From Tissierellia bacterium (GTDB taxonomy: Bacteria > Bacillota > Clostridia > Peptostreptococcales > Acidaminobacteraceae), in the NCBI GenBank assembly GCA_012520095.1, contig JAAYOV010000105.1, positions 22,264-86,263 of the forward strand: a stretch of DNA of 64,000 bases. The letters run 5' to 3'. Shown in pieces: positions 31,168 through 40,693 of the stretch. Below the pieces are notes generated by a model. That model saw nothing but the letters and a program-made list of their open reading frames with translations, searched no databases and had not been told where the DNA came from. A program made the translations under genes and the position numbers. How positions within the stretch are numbered: the stretch's first letter is position 1; every line of letters starts with the position of its first letter.

Positions 31168-34100
31168 CACTTTGCCGATAAATTGGTGAGGCGGATTCTT
31201 GTTGGCTGTCCATTGAGCACGTATTCTTCACCGCTTATCTCCGTACAAAGCATCTCTTCAGCGAGCACCTCATTCATGATGAAGTCGCGATGTGCTTCCA
31301 CTGCCGCTTCAAACTCCGGTGTGGAGCAGTATTCCACTCGAATGCGATCCGCCACATGATAGCCATTGTTCTTTCTCTGTTGTTGGAGGCGAGAGACAAA
31401 TTCTCTGGCATATCCCTCAGCCTTCAGTTCATTGCTGATGTCGATGTCGAGGATGACAAACAGATTTCCCTGTACTTCTACTGTAAAGTGTTCCCTCGCT
31501 TCAACGGAGATCTCCACTAGTTCATTACTCAAGAGAATATCCCCGCCTTCATAGGTAAACATCACCTCTTCACCGTTTCTCAATTTCATAGCCAGTTCAT
31601 CAACTTGTGCATCGCGCAGCGCCTTTTGAAAGACTCCCATGTTTTTTCCAAGGCGCGGCCCTAAGATCCGGAAGTTCGGTTTTAAGAGGAAACGGACATA
31701 TTCAGATGGTTTCTCAACGTATTCCATCTGTTTGACGTTCAGCTCTTCCAATATGATCGATTCGACATCCTTCAGTTTTTCGCGAAGTTGTTCATCGACT
31801 AATACGCGACTGAGAGGCTGTCGGACTTTGATGCCGACTTGCTCGCGAGATGCGCGCCCAAGAAATACAATTTTCCTGGCCAAATCCATCTTCTCTTCAA
31901 GCTGAGCATCCTGCCAGGCGGCATCAGATTTTGGAAAGAAGCCCAAGTGCACGCTCATCTCTCCCGTGAGATTTCGGTAAATCTCTTCCGTGATGAAGGG
32001 GGCGATGGGCGAAGCCATAAGGCACACATCCTTTAACACCTTTGCCGTAACGACATAGGCAGCTTTCTTATCGCCGTCCAAACCCTCTTTCCAGTAGCGT
32101 CTACGGCTTCTCCTGATATACCAGTTTGAAAAGTCCTCATTGAGGAAATCCTGAAGAGCATGTGTGACCTTGGTGACATCATATTCCTCATAAGCAGCCG
32201 CAACTGCGTCGATCGTCTGAGAAAGCCTCAAAAGAATCCAGCGATCCAGCATAGAGTAATCTTGCGAATCTACTTCAAGTTCTTCGACATGGATGCCGTC
32301 ATTATTTGCATACAGCGTCAAAAGGTGGTAAGCATTCTTCAATGTCCCGAAGAACTTGCTCTGAACCTCTCTCAAACCGTCCGGGTCGAACTTCGTGGTC
32401 ATCCACGCCGGTGAGACATACGACAGATACCACCGCACCGTGTCGGCTCCCACCTCATCAAACAACTGAATCGGATCTAAGGTGTTTCCCCGACTCTTTG
32501 ACATTTTTTTGCCGTCTTTATCAAGGAGGTGGTCGTTGACCAGAACATTTTTGTAGGGCGCGCGTCCACCGATAAAGGTGGATATGGCCATCAGAGAATA
32601 GAACCAGCCACGCGTCTGATCGATTCCCTCGCAAATATAGTCTGCCGGATAGTACAAGTCGAAATCATCCTTGTGCTCAAACGGATAGTGCATCTGCGCA
32701 AACGGCATGGCTCCCGAATCAAACCAGACGTCGACTACATAATCTTCTCGTTTCATGCGCCCTTTGCACTTCGGACATTCAATCTCTACGCGATCCACAT
32801 ACGGTCTGTGCAGCTCGATGTTTTCATCAATGGGATCGATGCTGCGCTCGACGAGTTCTTTTCTCGATCCAATCGACTCCTCATGGCCGCACTCACACAC
32901 CCATACATTGAGCGGAGTTCCCCAATAGCGGTCCCTCGAGATGGCCCAGTCTTTGATATTTTCTAGCCAATTGCCGAATCTCTTTTCACCTACATGAGCA
33001 GGATACCAGTTGACCGTGTTGTTGTTTTCCACCAATTGATCGCGAAGAGCGCTCATCTTGATGTACCAGCTCGGATTGGCATAGTAAAGAAGGGGAGTGT
33101 CGCAGCGCCAGCAGTGCGGATAATTGTGATCCATCCTCTGCTTTTTATACAGTTTTCCGTTTTCACGCAGCCATTCCACTATGTGCTCGTCGGCATCCAT
33201 GACAAACATGCCCTTCCAGGGTGTCTGCGTATATTTCCCTTCCAAATCCACAGGTTGAAGGACCGGAGCATTATAATTCTGCCCCGTCTGATAGTCTTCC
33301 TCGCCAAATGCAGGCGCCGTATGCACGATGCCGGTACCGTCTTCCGTCGTGACATAATCGGCAAGCGTGACAAAAAAGGCCTTTTTATCCACTTCTATAA
33401 AGGGCATCAGCTGCTCATATTCGACATATTCGAGCTCTTTGCCCAAAAACTCATCGAGTATTTCCACTTCATCGCCCATCACCTGATGCACAAGGTTTTT
33501 AGCAAGGATGAACACATGCTCTCCTTGGCGAACGCGGACATAGGTGACCTCCGGATGAACCGTCAACAAGACATTGGATGCCAGCGTCCACGGTGTCGTC
33601 GTCCAAACGAGAAAATACTCTTCTCGATCCTTTCTCTTAAACGCAACCGTGACCGTCTCCTGCTTAATATCCTTATATCCTTGTGCGACTTCATGCGATG
33701 CCAGTCCCGTACCGCAACGGCTGCAATAGGGAAGAATCTTAAATCCTTTGTACATGTATCCGCGCTCATGGAATTGTTTGAGAATCCACCAGCAGCTCTC
33801 TATATACTTGTCTTCAAGGGTGATATACGGATCATCCATGTCCAGTAAATACGCCATCCGCTCGGAGAGCTCTCTCCACGCAGACTCATATTCGAATACA
33901 GACTTTCTGCATAAGTTGTTAAAAGCTTCGATGCCGTAATCTTCGATCTGTTGCTTGTGGGTAAATCCGAGCTTGCGCTCCACTTCGATTTCCACAGGAA
34001 GCCCATGGGTATCCCATCCGCCCTTTCTCGGAACCAGATATCCTTTCAAGTTCCAATAGCGACAGATGGAGTCCTTGAGATTTCTTGAAACAACGTGGTG

Positions 34101-34265
34101 AAGCCCCGGCATTCCGTTTGCCGTCGGCGGCCCCTCATAAAAGATAAAGCGGGGCTGATCTTTCCTCATTTCCAGCGTTGTTCGCAGCAAATCGATTTCT
34201 TCCCAATACATGCGCTGTGCATGTTCGGCATCCTTTACTGATGAACTGATTAACGGTTGATACAT
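31167..34265 (-). CDS. ileS: Isoleucyl-tRNA synthetase, eukaryote-like (type 2) form
   Basis: Charges tRNA-Ile. At 1032 residues it is about 100 longer than the common bacterial type. The class I signature is GLHH (residues 54-57) in EGPPTANGMPGLHH, and the KMSKSRGN loop is present. CP1 editing is represented by VWTTTPWTLASNV. A GYKDIKQETVTVAFK segment and the lack of the C-terminal zinc motif of type 1 place it in the eukaryote-like IleS2 group, members of which are often mupirocin resistant (family knowledge). It is preceded by an Ile T-box and AGGAGG. Confidence 0.95.
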   Translation of the reverse strand: MYQPLISSSVKDAEHAQRMYWEEIDLLRTTLEMRKDQPRFIFYEGPPTANGMPGLHHVVSRNLKDSICRYWNLKGYLVPRKGGWDTHGLPVEIEVERKLGFTHKQQIEDYGIEAFNNLCRKSVFEYESAWRELSERMAYLLDMDDPYITLEDKYIESCWWILKQFHERGYMYKGFKILPYCSRCGTGLASHEVAQGYKDIKQETVTVAFKRKDREEYFLVWTTTPWTLASNVLLTVHPEVTYVRVRQGEHVFILAKNLVHQVMGDEVEILDEFLGKELEYVEYEQLMPFIEVDKKAFFVTLADYVTTEDGTGIVHTAPAFGEEDYQTGQNYNAPVLQPVDLEGKYTQTPWKGMFVMDADEHIVEWLRENGKLYKKQRMDHNYPHCWRCDTPLLYYANPSWYIKMSALRDQLVENNNTVNWYPAHVGEKRFGNWLENIKDWAISRDRYWGTPLNVWVCECGHEESIGSRKELVERSIDPIDENIELHRPYVDRVEIECPKCKGRMKREDYVVDVWFDSGAMPFAQMHYPFEHKDDFDLYYPADYICEGIDQTRGWFYSLMAISTFIGGRAPYKNVLVNDHLLDKDGKKMSKSRGNTLDPIQLFDEVGADTVRWYLSYVSPAWMTTKFDPDGLREVQSKFFGTLKNAYHLLTLYANNDGIHVEELEVDSQDYSMLDRWILLRLSQTIDAVAAAYEEYDVTKVTHALQDFLNEDFSNWYIRRSRRRYWKEGLDGDKKAAYVVTAKVLKDVCLMASPIAPFITEEIYRNLTGEMSVHLGFFPKSDAAWQDAQLEEKMDLARKIVFLGRASREQVGIKVRQPLSRVLVDEQLREKLKDVESIILEELNVKQMEYVEKPSEYVRFLLKPNFRILGPRLGKNMGVFQKALRDAQVDELAMKLRNGEEVMFTYEGGDILLSNELVEISVEAREHFTVEVQGNLFVILDIDISNELKAEGYAREFVSRLQQQRKNNGYHVADRIRVEYCSTPEFEAAVEAHRDFIMNEVLAEEMLCTEISGEEYVLNGQPTRIRLTNLSAK

Positions 34266-34280
34266 ATATTATTTCCTCCT

Positions 34281-34490
34281 GACAAAATAAAAGGCCCGGC
34301 ATAGGGGCGCCTAATACGCGGTACCACCCTATTTGCCTGAGGCCACTTTCCCTGTTAACGCGGGGTTTTGCGTCGGTTTTACCGATTCAACATGCAGTGA
34401 TAATGCAAAAAGACTTCTTGCTGCCTCTCACCCGGGTTGACAGCTCTCTGCAAAGAAGGATCTCGTTGATCGTGTCTGCAAGTGTTTTAA
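34281..34490 (-). promoter_or_regulatory. T-box leader of ileS (isoleucine)
   Basis: The T-box core TGGTACCGCG is at 34317-34326, followed by a GC-rich terminator hairpin (GGCGCCCC...GGGCC) and a T-rich run to about 34281. Upstream on the minus strand are Stem I-like sequences; a candidate specifier ATC (Ile) lies at 34399-34401 followed by A. The 5' part overlaps the end of yggT. No convincing separate promoter was found (a weak TTGAAC/TCGTAT at about 34505-34532). Confidence 0.9.
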
Positions 34491-34753
34491 AAAAGCGACA
34501 TACGAAGCACATACTTCAAAAGTTCAACCACAAGATACGAGCCAAGCACGGAGAAGTCGAACATGCCGCCTTGCATCAAGGGAGCAAGCATACTTCTCAC
34601 CGGACCCACTATCGGCTCAGTGATCGTGATGATAAATTGGTACAATGGACTGCCGGGATTTCTCATAAAAATCCAAGAGCTGATCGCCCGCACGACGAGG
34701 AGCCACTGGAGTAAGTCGAGAAACCTGAACAGGTAAATGCCGAAACGTATCAT
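34487..34753 (-). CDS. YggT family membrane protein
   Basis: An 88-residue protein with two YggT helices and the conserved block ISSWIFMRNPGSPLYQFIITITEPIVGPVRSML. It sits in the sepF-ylmG region that in Gram-positives is linked to division and chromosome positioning. It overlaps the sepF stop as ATGA. The 3' end overlaps the start of the ileS leader. Confidence 0.92.
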   Translation of the reverse strand: MIRFGIYLFRFLDLLQWLLVVRAISSWIFMRNPGSPLYQFIITITEPIVGPVRSMLAPLMQGGMFDFSVLGSYLVVELLKYVLRMSLF

Positions 34754-35283
34754 AAAATTCCCGGAAGCTCCTCTTTAACAATAGGAGCTCGCTGGGCATT
34801 GCTGTGGACATCGACTCCATGAGGCACGATGATGTATATGGCGTTGGCTATTTTGCTGATATCTGCATCCAGTGCATAGGCGGCGCCTTCACATATATTG
34901 ATTATTTTCGCACTGACATAGTCTTCCGTCTCCTCAAAATTGAGAATGACAGGGCGACCAAGCTTAATATCGTCGATGATCGAAGTGCTCTCTCGATGGT
35001 CTATCGGCGCATACTTGCAGATAATCATCTTCGCGTCGGATGCGGAGTATTCGGGGGCAAAGGAGCGTTGCTGCGCCTGTGTATTATAAGCTCTTTCACG
35101 TTCAGAACGTTCCGGATAGCTTCGCGCAGGCTGACGTCGTTCTCTTCTCTCCGAGGGGACATATTCTGATTCGGGTTGGGCTCTTCTTTCGCCTCTTGTG
35201 TCTCTTCTAGGCTCTTCACTCGCTTCATTTTCTTCTTCCTCAAGACCGAAGAAAAATTTCACTTTGTCGCCAAAACTGTTCAT
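34750..35283 (-). CDS. sepF: Cell division protein SepF
   Basis: Binds membrane and FtsZ and tethers the Z-ring. The 177 residues have a short amphipathic N terminus (MNSFGDKVKFFFGL), a disordered Arg/Glu-rich linker (about residues 18-78), and the SepF domain with GRPVILNFEETEDYVSAKIINICEG and an A-x-A-L-D segment, here AAYALDADI. AGGAGG precedes the ATG. ftsA is not in the window; SepF can replace FtsA as an FtsZ anchor. Confidence 0.95.
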   Translation of the reverse strand: MNSFGDKVKFFFGLEEEENEASEEPRRDTRGERRAQPESEYVPSERRERRQPARSYPERSERERAYNTQAQQRSFAPEYSASDAKMIICKYAPIDHRESTSIIDDIKLGRPVILNFEETEDYVSAKIINICEGAAYALDADISKIANAIYIIVPHGVDVHSNAQRAPIVKEELPGIL

Positions 35284-35291
35284 CCTGCCTC

Positions 35292-35954
35292 CTATTCAAA
35301 AATCCGACTTCCAATTCGGACCATATTGCTTCCTGATTCCAAGGCCTCGCGATAGTCTCCGCTCATTCCCATGGATAAGATACTTATTCGGGAATTATTA
35401 TATAGAGTTTTACGGTAGTAGTCAAAAATTAATTTTGCGTGTGAAAAAAGCGCGCGCAACTGTGCAGGCTCTTCATCAAACGGCGCCATCATCATAAAAC
35501 CGCGGACGTCCAGATGCGCAAGTTCCTCGAATTCGCGCATAGCCTCTTTAATTTCTTCTTCATAAAAACCAAATTTGTTCTCTTCTCTTGCCAGATTGAT
35601 CTGCACCAGAACTTGCTGACGCTTGCCTATCCGCTCCGCCTGCTTATCAATTTCATAAGCTAAACGAATCGAGTCGAGAGAGTGAATGAGATGTGCGATG
35701 GGAACCACTTGTCGAACTTTGTTACGCTGAAGATGACCTATAAAGTGAATGCGCATATCCTTCGGAATGTCGGAAACTTTTTCCAGCAACTCTTGGACTC
35801 TATTTTCTCCTATGTCCATCACCCCGTATCGGTGGAGTTCTCGGATCATCTGCGTGGAGCGATTCTTCGTCACCGCCACCAGAGTTGCTTCTACACCCGT
35901 TCGCTCTTTCACCTCAAGAATATCTTGGCGAATCAAATCGATCTGTTCTTTCAT
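35292..35954 (-). CDS. YggS/YlmE family PLP-binding protein
   Basis: A PLP-homeostasis protein of 220 residues with the alanine racemase-like barrel N fold. It contains VAVTKNRS, where the lysine binds PLP, GENRVQELLEK, HFIGHLQRNKV and SMGMSGDYREALESGSNMVRIG. It overlaps the upstream gene as ATGA and precedes sepF by 8 bp, the common yggS-sepF-yggT order. Confidence 0.95.
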   Translation of the reverse strand: MKEQIDLIRQDILEVKERTGVEATLVAVTKNRSTQMIRELHRYGVMDIGENRVQELLEKVSDIPKDMRIHFIGHLQRNKVRQVVPIAHLIHSLDSIRLAYEIDKQAERIGKRQQVLVQINLAREENKFGFYEEEIKEAMREFEELAHLDVRGFMMMAPFDEEPAQLRALFSHAKLIFDYYRKTLYNNSRISILSMGMSGDYREALESGSNMVRIGSRIFE

Positions 35955-37102
35955 CGGCCCCCCTCCCGAATTTCATCATAGAGACTGACCGTTTCTGTAG
36001 GTTCCGTATCGTCTCCAGAGTAAAAATAATCACTGTAAATAACTGCTTCATCTCCGCTGATGCCTTTAATCCGGATCGGAACAAAGGAAAAGTCGTCTTC
36101 TGAATGCATGACATATACTCCCTGTCTTCCTCCTTCTGCAACGATGCTGTTCGTCTTAATGACAAGTCCGGAAAAGCGCCTGGGAATGACGCGAATTTTC
36201 ACCTCCCTCATGTCCTGATCACCTTCAAATGTCTCCAAAAAGCGTAGGACAACCCCCGACTGCTCATCCGTCTCAAAGATTTCTTCGACGACAGGTCTTA
36301 GGGAGATGTCATTGATCACTGCATCTATGCGCTCACCTTCAAGATCTCGAAAATATTCAAATTCTTCCGGCTCGAGCACAAGTACGACAAAACTCGCTCT
36401 GTTATCGATCATTCGAAACAGTCCTTCGCCTTCGGCGACTTCCGTTTTCAACTCTCCTTCCTCTATTTTGCCGAGTTTGTCATAGCGTAAAATCAATCGG
36501 TTTTCAAAGGCAAAGAGAGGGTCGGAAGGCGATACGCGAAGCCCGACAACGCCTGCTATTGGCGATCGGATCACATAGCGCTTGTCGACAATTTCTCCCG
36601 TCACCGTCTGAGGCTGCAGTGACAGGCGAGGTTCCAAATATGAATTTTCTATGACATAAAGATGATCTAAACTCTTCTGTACCCCGTCGATTTCTTCAAA
36701 TTTATTCTCACGGACCAAATAGGATAACTCATCTTCAAGGGCGCGGATGCGGGCTTTGAGCACATCTAAATCTATGAGAAGCTGGGAAAGATTATCTTCA
36801 TATTTCGAGACGCCCTTTTGCGGCGGAGTAATGCTCGTATCGATTCGCACAATCGGCGTGCCCTTGGCAACGCGCGTATTGTCATCGACCAGGAATTCGA
36901 CTCTCCCGCCTCTGTTCGACGCTACGACGATTTCGCGGCGTATCAGAATCCCTTCTGCATCAAAGGCCACCTCTAAAGTGCCCAATCGCGCAGGATATGT
37001 TGTAGAGGCTCCGGAAAATATACCGGTAATATTAATCAGCACAATCACTAGGAAAAACGCCAGTGCCAGCAGGAACAGGCGCGCTAACCATTTTCGTTTC
37101 AT
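35951..37102 (-). CDS. HlyD-family adaptor-like membrane protein
   Basis: A 383-residue protein anchored by one N-terminal helix (residues 8-28), with the rest outside. A lipoyl/barrel-sandwich hybrid segment (GRVEFLVDDNTRVAKGTPIVRID) is split by a coiled coil (about residues 105-155) and followed by a HlyD-like domain with RSPIAGVVGLRVSP. The layout is that of HlyD-type adaptors of Clostridia found next to yggS and sepF. No transporter gene is adjacent, so a tripartite efflux role is not supported; function in the wall or division is a guess. ATGA overlap with gpsA. Confidence 0.8.
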   Translation of the reverse strand: MKRKWLARLFLLALAFFLVIVLINITGIFSGASTTYPARLGTLEVAFDAEGILIRREIVVASNRGGRVEFLVDDNTRVAKGTPIVRIDTSITPPQKGVSKYEDNLSQLLIDLDVLKARIRALEDELSYLVRENKFEEIDGVQKSLDHLYVIENSYLEPRLSLQPQTVTGEIVDKRYVIRSPIAGVVGLRVSPSDPLFAFENRLILRYDKLGKIEEGELKTEVAEGEGLFRMIDNRASFVVLVLEPEEFEYFRDLEGERIDAVINDISLRPVVEEIFETDEQSGVVLRFLETFEGDQDMREVKIRVIPRRFSGLVIKTNSIVAEGGRQGVYVMHSEDDFSFVPIRIKGISGDEAVIYSDYFYSGDDTEPTETVSLYDEIREGGR

Positions 37103-38091
37103 ACCTGTATTTCTTCTTTCATTTCTCTTCGCATCAATTTTTCAACAGTATCTTCTACACTGCCGCTTCCATCCAAAATATCTCGAAGCACTTGACAAAT
37201 GGGCATTTCAATTCCGAGTTTTTCAGAAAGCGCCAGCGTACTCTCCAGCGTGGGAACGCTTTCAACGACCATGCCGATGCGTTTAATCGCTTCTTCGGGA
37301 GCAATTCCACGTCCGATAAGCTCACCGCACCTGCGATTTCTCGAGTGTTTCGATGTGCACGTGACGATGAGGTCGCCCATTCCACTGAGCCCTAAAAAGG
37401 TCGAGAGTTTCGCACCCAACGCCAGTCCCAAACGTAGAATTTCCGCCATTCCACGAGTCATCAGCGCCGCTTTCGTATTGTCTGCATATCCATATCCGTC
37501 GCTAATCCCCACCGCCAGGGCAATCACATTCTTTAAAGCTCCCCCTAATTCAACGCCCGAAAGATCGTCTGACGTATAGATGCGAAGCGTATTGTCATTT
37601 AAGCATTCCTGGACTATTTTGGACGTTTCGGGGCAGGAAGAGGCAGCTACTACAGTGGTTGGAAGATCTGTGGCCACTTCCTCTGCATGTGAAGGGCCAC
37701 TGAGAGCCGTATAACGAAGGCCCGGGAGAAACTCTTCGTAGACTTCATGCATCAATTTATGAGTTCCCACTTCAATACCTTTAGACAGGCTGACGACCAT
37801 TTTCCCTTTGAGCTTTGAAGCATGGGTGTCCAAAAAAGAGCGTACGTTCTGAGCTCCAATCGCCATAATCACCATCTCAGCGTCGTTAAGCGCATCTTCC
37901 GTTATATCTGAAAAGCGGATGCTCCGAGGCAGGATAATGTCGGGAAGATACTGCGAATTGATGTGAGTGTCGCGAATCTCTTCCAACACTTCCCGCCGAC
38001 GAGCGTAGAGGGTCACATCATGGCCGAGATGAGCGCAATGACGCGCCATGGCCGTTCCCCAACTTCCCGCGCCGACAATCGTTATCTTCAT
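37099..38091 (-). CDS. gpsA: Glycerol-3-phosphate dehydrogenase [NAD(P)+]
   Basis: Makes sn-glycerol 3-phosphate from dihydroxyacetone phosphate for phospholipid synthesis. The 330 residues start MKITIVGAGSWGTAMA (Rossmann GxGxxG) and contain SLSKGIEVGTHKLM, ALSGPSHAEEVATDLPT, and the catalytic Lys region GGALKNVIALAVGISDGYGYADNTKAALMTRG (in part). ATG 38091 is preceded by GGGAG and overlaps the der stop by 1 bp. Confidence 0.96.
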   Translation of the reverse strand: MKITIVGAGSWGTAMARHCAHLGHDVTLYARRREVLEEIRDTHINSQYLPDIILPRSIRFSDITEDALNDAEMVIMAIGAQNVRSFLDTHASKLKGKMVVSLSKGIEVGTHKLMHEVYEEFLPGLRYTALSGPSHAEEVATDLPTTVVAASSCPETSKIVQECLNDNTLRIYTSDDLSGVELGGALKNVIALAVGISDGYGYADNTKAALMTRGMAEILRLGLALGAKLSTFLGLSGMGDLIVTCTSKHSRNRRCGELIGRGIAPEEAIKRIGMVVESVPTLESTLALSEKLGIEMPICQVLRDILDGSGSVEDTVEKLMRREMKEEIQV

Positions 38092-39404
38092 CACTTCTCC
38101 CTTTCTTTCAGCACAAAATGCATCGGTGTGCCTTCAAAATCAAAGCTCTCGCGTATCTTGTTTTCCAAATAGCGCTGATAAGAAAAGTGCATTCGCTTGC
38201 GCGAATTGACAAACAGCACAAAGGTAGGCGGAGCAACACTAGACTGAGTAATGTAATATATTTTAAGACTCTTTCCCTTATCAGAAGGTAACTCGTGCAT
38301 GAGAACGGCTTCCTGAAGAAGATCGTTCAGCACTCCGGTCGGAATGCGCCGCATTCGGTTTTCCTGAATCCTGTCGATCATCGGCAGCAGTCTATGCACT
38401 CGTTCTTTTTCAAGCACGGAAATCATCTCAACAGTGGCGTATTTCAAAAACGGGAATTCTCTTCGAAAATTCATCTGCCAAGTCTTATACGTCTTGTGAT
38501 CCTTTTCTATCAGATCCCATTTGTTGACAAGCACCAAGATCCCTTTTCCGGCATCATGGGCGTGACCGATAATCTTTTTGTCCTGCTCGGTAAAGCCAAT
38601 TTCCGCATCGACAACGAGGATGGCAATATCGGCGCGGTCGATCGCATAAAAGCTCCGCAGCACCGCATAGTGCTCAATGGCTCCTTCAAGCTGCTTTTTT
38701 CTCCTAATACCGGCCGTGTCAATAAATTTATACACTTTTCCACCGGCTCTGAGTGTCGTATCGACAGCCTCTCGGGTCGTTCCTGCAATCGGTGAAACGA
38801 TCAGGCGCTCCTCTCCTAAAATCAGATTGATCAGAGAACTTTTCCCGACATTTGGCCTTCCGACAACCGCCACGCTAATGCTCTCCTCTTCTTCAAACTC
38901 CAAATTCTGTGGAGGAAAATGAGAGATGATCTCATCAAGTAGATCGCCAATATTCAGGGCATTGACAGAGCTGATCCCGATAAGATTGAAACCCAGAGAA
39001 TAAAAATCATATATATTTTGTTCTTGAGAAAGCGAGTCGATCTGATTGACGACCAAAATAATCGGCTTCTTGCTGACGCGCAGGAGCATAGCAACCTCTT
39101 CATCCATTGGACTGACTCCCTCTCTGCCATTGACCATGAAGAGAATCACATCCGCCAGATCTGCCGCAATCAACGCCTGTTCGCGTATGCGCGCCTGAAA
39201 ATGATCATCGCTTCTCGGGTCCAATCCGCCGGTGTCGATCAGCGTAAACTCTCTGCCCAACCAATTGGCGTCGGCGTATATTCTATCACGCGTTACTCCC
39301 GGCGTCTCTTGTTCGATAGATATACGCTCTCCAACGACTCTGTTAAAAAATGTGCTCTTTCCCACATTGGGGCGCCCGACTATGGCGACAACGGGTTTAG
39401 ACAT
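38091..39404 (-). CDS. der: Ribosome biogenesis GTPase Der
   Basis: Double Era-like GTPase acting in 50S assembly. The 437 residues have two G domains, with P-loops GRPNVGKSTFFNR and GRPNVGKSSLINL, their G3 DTGG and DTAG motifs, and NxxD motifs (VNQID, VNKWD), and a C-terminal KH-like domain. AAAGGAG before the ATG; starts 25 bp inside the end of the DUF512 gene. Confidence 0.97.
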   Translation of the reverse strand: MSKPVVAIVGRPNVGKSTFFNRVVGERISIEQETPGVTRDRIYADANWLGREFTLIDTGGLDPRSDDHFQARIREQALIAADLADVILFMVNGREGVSPMDEEVAMLLRVSKKPIILVVNQIDSLSQEQNIYDFYSLGFNLIGISSVNALNIGDLLDEIISHFPPQNLEFEEEESISVAVVGRPNVGKSSLINLILGEERLIVSPIAGTTREAVDTTLRAGGKVYKFIDTAGIRRKKQLEGAIEHYAVLRSFYAIDRADIAILVVDAEIGFTEQDKKIIGHAHDAGKGILVLVNKWDLIEKDHKTYKTWQMNFRREFPFLKYATVEMISVLEKERVHRLLPMIDRIQENRMRRIPTGVLNDLLQEAVLMHELPSDKGKSLKIYYITQSSVAPPTFVLFVNSRKRMHFSYQRYLENKIRESFDFEGTPMHFVLKEREK

Positions 39405-40693
39405 CTTTTCTCCTTTAATAATGACAACAGAGCATCGGCATGAGGCTCAACAAACCTTACATGCCGATAGACTTTTGCAAAGTCCTCCGCTTTTTTCCCA
39501 TCGAGAGTTATTCCATCTATATTATACATGGCGCGGCTTAATATCAGCGTTCTATTTTCATCTTCTTGTATTTGAGAAACAATATCGCTGTAACTGAGCA
39601 ATGCGCTGACATTGACCCCGCCTCCTAAAAGTCGGTTTTCTACCGCCACGATTTCCAGCTTAACCCGGCTGCTCCCTTCTATCTCTTGTGCCAGTTTTGC
39701 AAATATAGGGGCAAATGCCGTTCCCGTCGCAATGACGTATTGTCCGCAGGCATCGGACGGAAAGTCCTTAAGAAGCTCTCGCATCTCATGGACAAAACGG
39801 CGAATCATCCCGATCCCGTCTTCATAGTGGAGATATCCTTCGTAATGGGCATGTTCCGGAATCTTTCTATCTGCCAAGAGATAAAACTCATCGGCCAAAA
39901 AAACGAAGGAGGTCCCTCTTTCTTCTAAATATTTATTTTGAAGCGGTTCAACCGAATCGATCACCTCCGACGCATCTGCCTTTGACAGAGGCGAAATGTC
40001 ACTGAGGCCCTCCCTGTGAGCGGTAAGCCCGACCGGCACGACGGCAACAGAAAGAAAATTTTCCCCCAGCGCATACAGACCCTCAATGGTGCGCAAGAGA
40101 TCCTCTCCATCATTGTACCCGGGAACCAAGACAATCTGTCCGTTCAAAGACACGCCGGCGTTGACCAGAAAAGAGAGTTGCTCATGGATCTGTGCGCTTT
40201 TTGGGTTCTTCATCAGACGCATACGAATCTGCGGATCAAGCGAATGAACCGAGACATTGATCGGATGAATTCCATATTCTACAATTCTTTCGAGTTGGGC
40301 ATCGGTAACATTGGTAAGCGTCACAAAATTCCCTTGTAAAAAAGAGAGCCGTGTATCGTCGTCTTTAAAGTACAAGGAAGATCTAAGCCCTTTCGGAAGT
40401 TGATCGACAAAGCAGAAGACACACGCGTTGGCACAGTGTCCGGGTTCATCCATAAGTCCGCTTTCAAAAATAAACCCCAGATCTTCATCGGGATCTTTTT
40501 CTACATCAAAGAGGATCACTTCTCCCGAAGGATCCTCAATTTCTACTTCCAGATTGTCATCACTGCTCATAAAGAGATAATCGAGAGAGTCCGTGATCGT
40601 TCTTCCATTGATTCGCAGAAGCCGAGAGCCCGGAACGACATTCATCTCTTCTGCAATGCTTCCGGGTTCAACTCCGCAGATGCAAACGCTCAA
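39380..40693 (-). CDS. DUF512 protein, PDZ plus radical-SAM-like
   Basis: A 437-residue protein with an N-terminal PDZ-like domain (about residues 1-65, ICGVEPGSIAEEMNVVPGSRLLRINGR in part), a cysteine cluster CANACVFC of radical-SAM type (CX3CX2C, near residues 87-94), and the DUF512 domain at the C terminus. This family sits next to der in Clostridia; its chemistry is not established. The TTG start overlaps the nrdR stop as TTGA. The next ATG (codon 17) would cut into the PDZ domain. Confidence 0.85.
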   Translation of the reverse strand: MSVCICGVEPGSIAEEMNVVPGSRLLRINGRTITDSLDYLFMSSDDNLEVEIEDPSGEVILFDVEKDPDEDLGFIFESGLMDEPGHCANACVFCFVDQLPKGLRSSLYFKDDDTRLSFLQGNFVTLTNVTDAQLERIVEYGIHPINVSVHSLDPQIRMRLMKNPKSAQIHEQLSFLVNAGVSLNGQIVLVPGYNDGEDLLRTIEGLYALGENFLSVAVVPVGLTAHREGLSDISPLSKADASEVIDSVEPLQNKYLEERGTSFVFLADEFYLLADRKIPEHAHYEGYLHYEDGIGMIRRFVHEMRELLKDFPSDACGQYVIATGTAFAPIFAKLAQEIEGSSRVKLEIVAVENRLLGGGVNVSALLSYSDIVSQIQEDENRTLILSRAMYNIDGITLDGKKAEDFAKVYRHVRFVEPHADALLSLLKEKRCLNPLSP

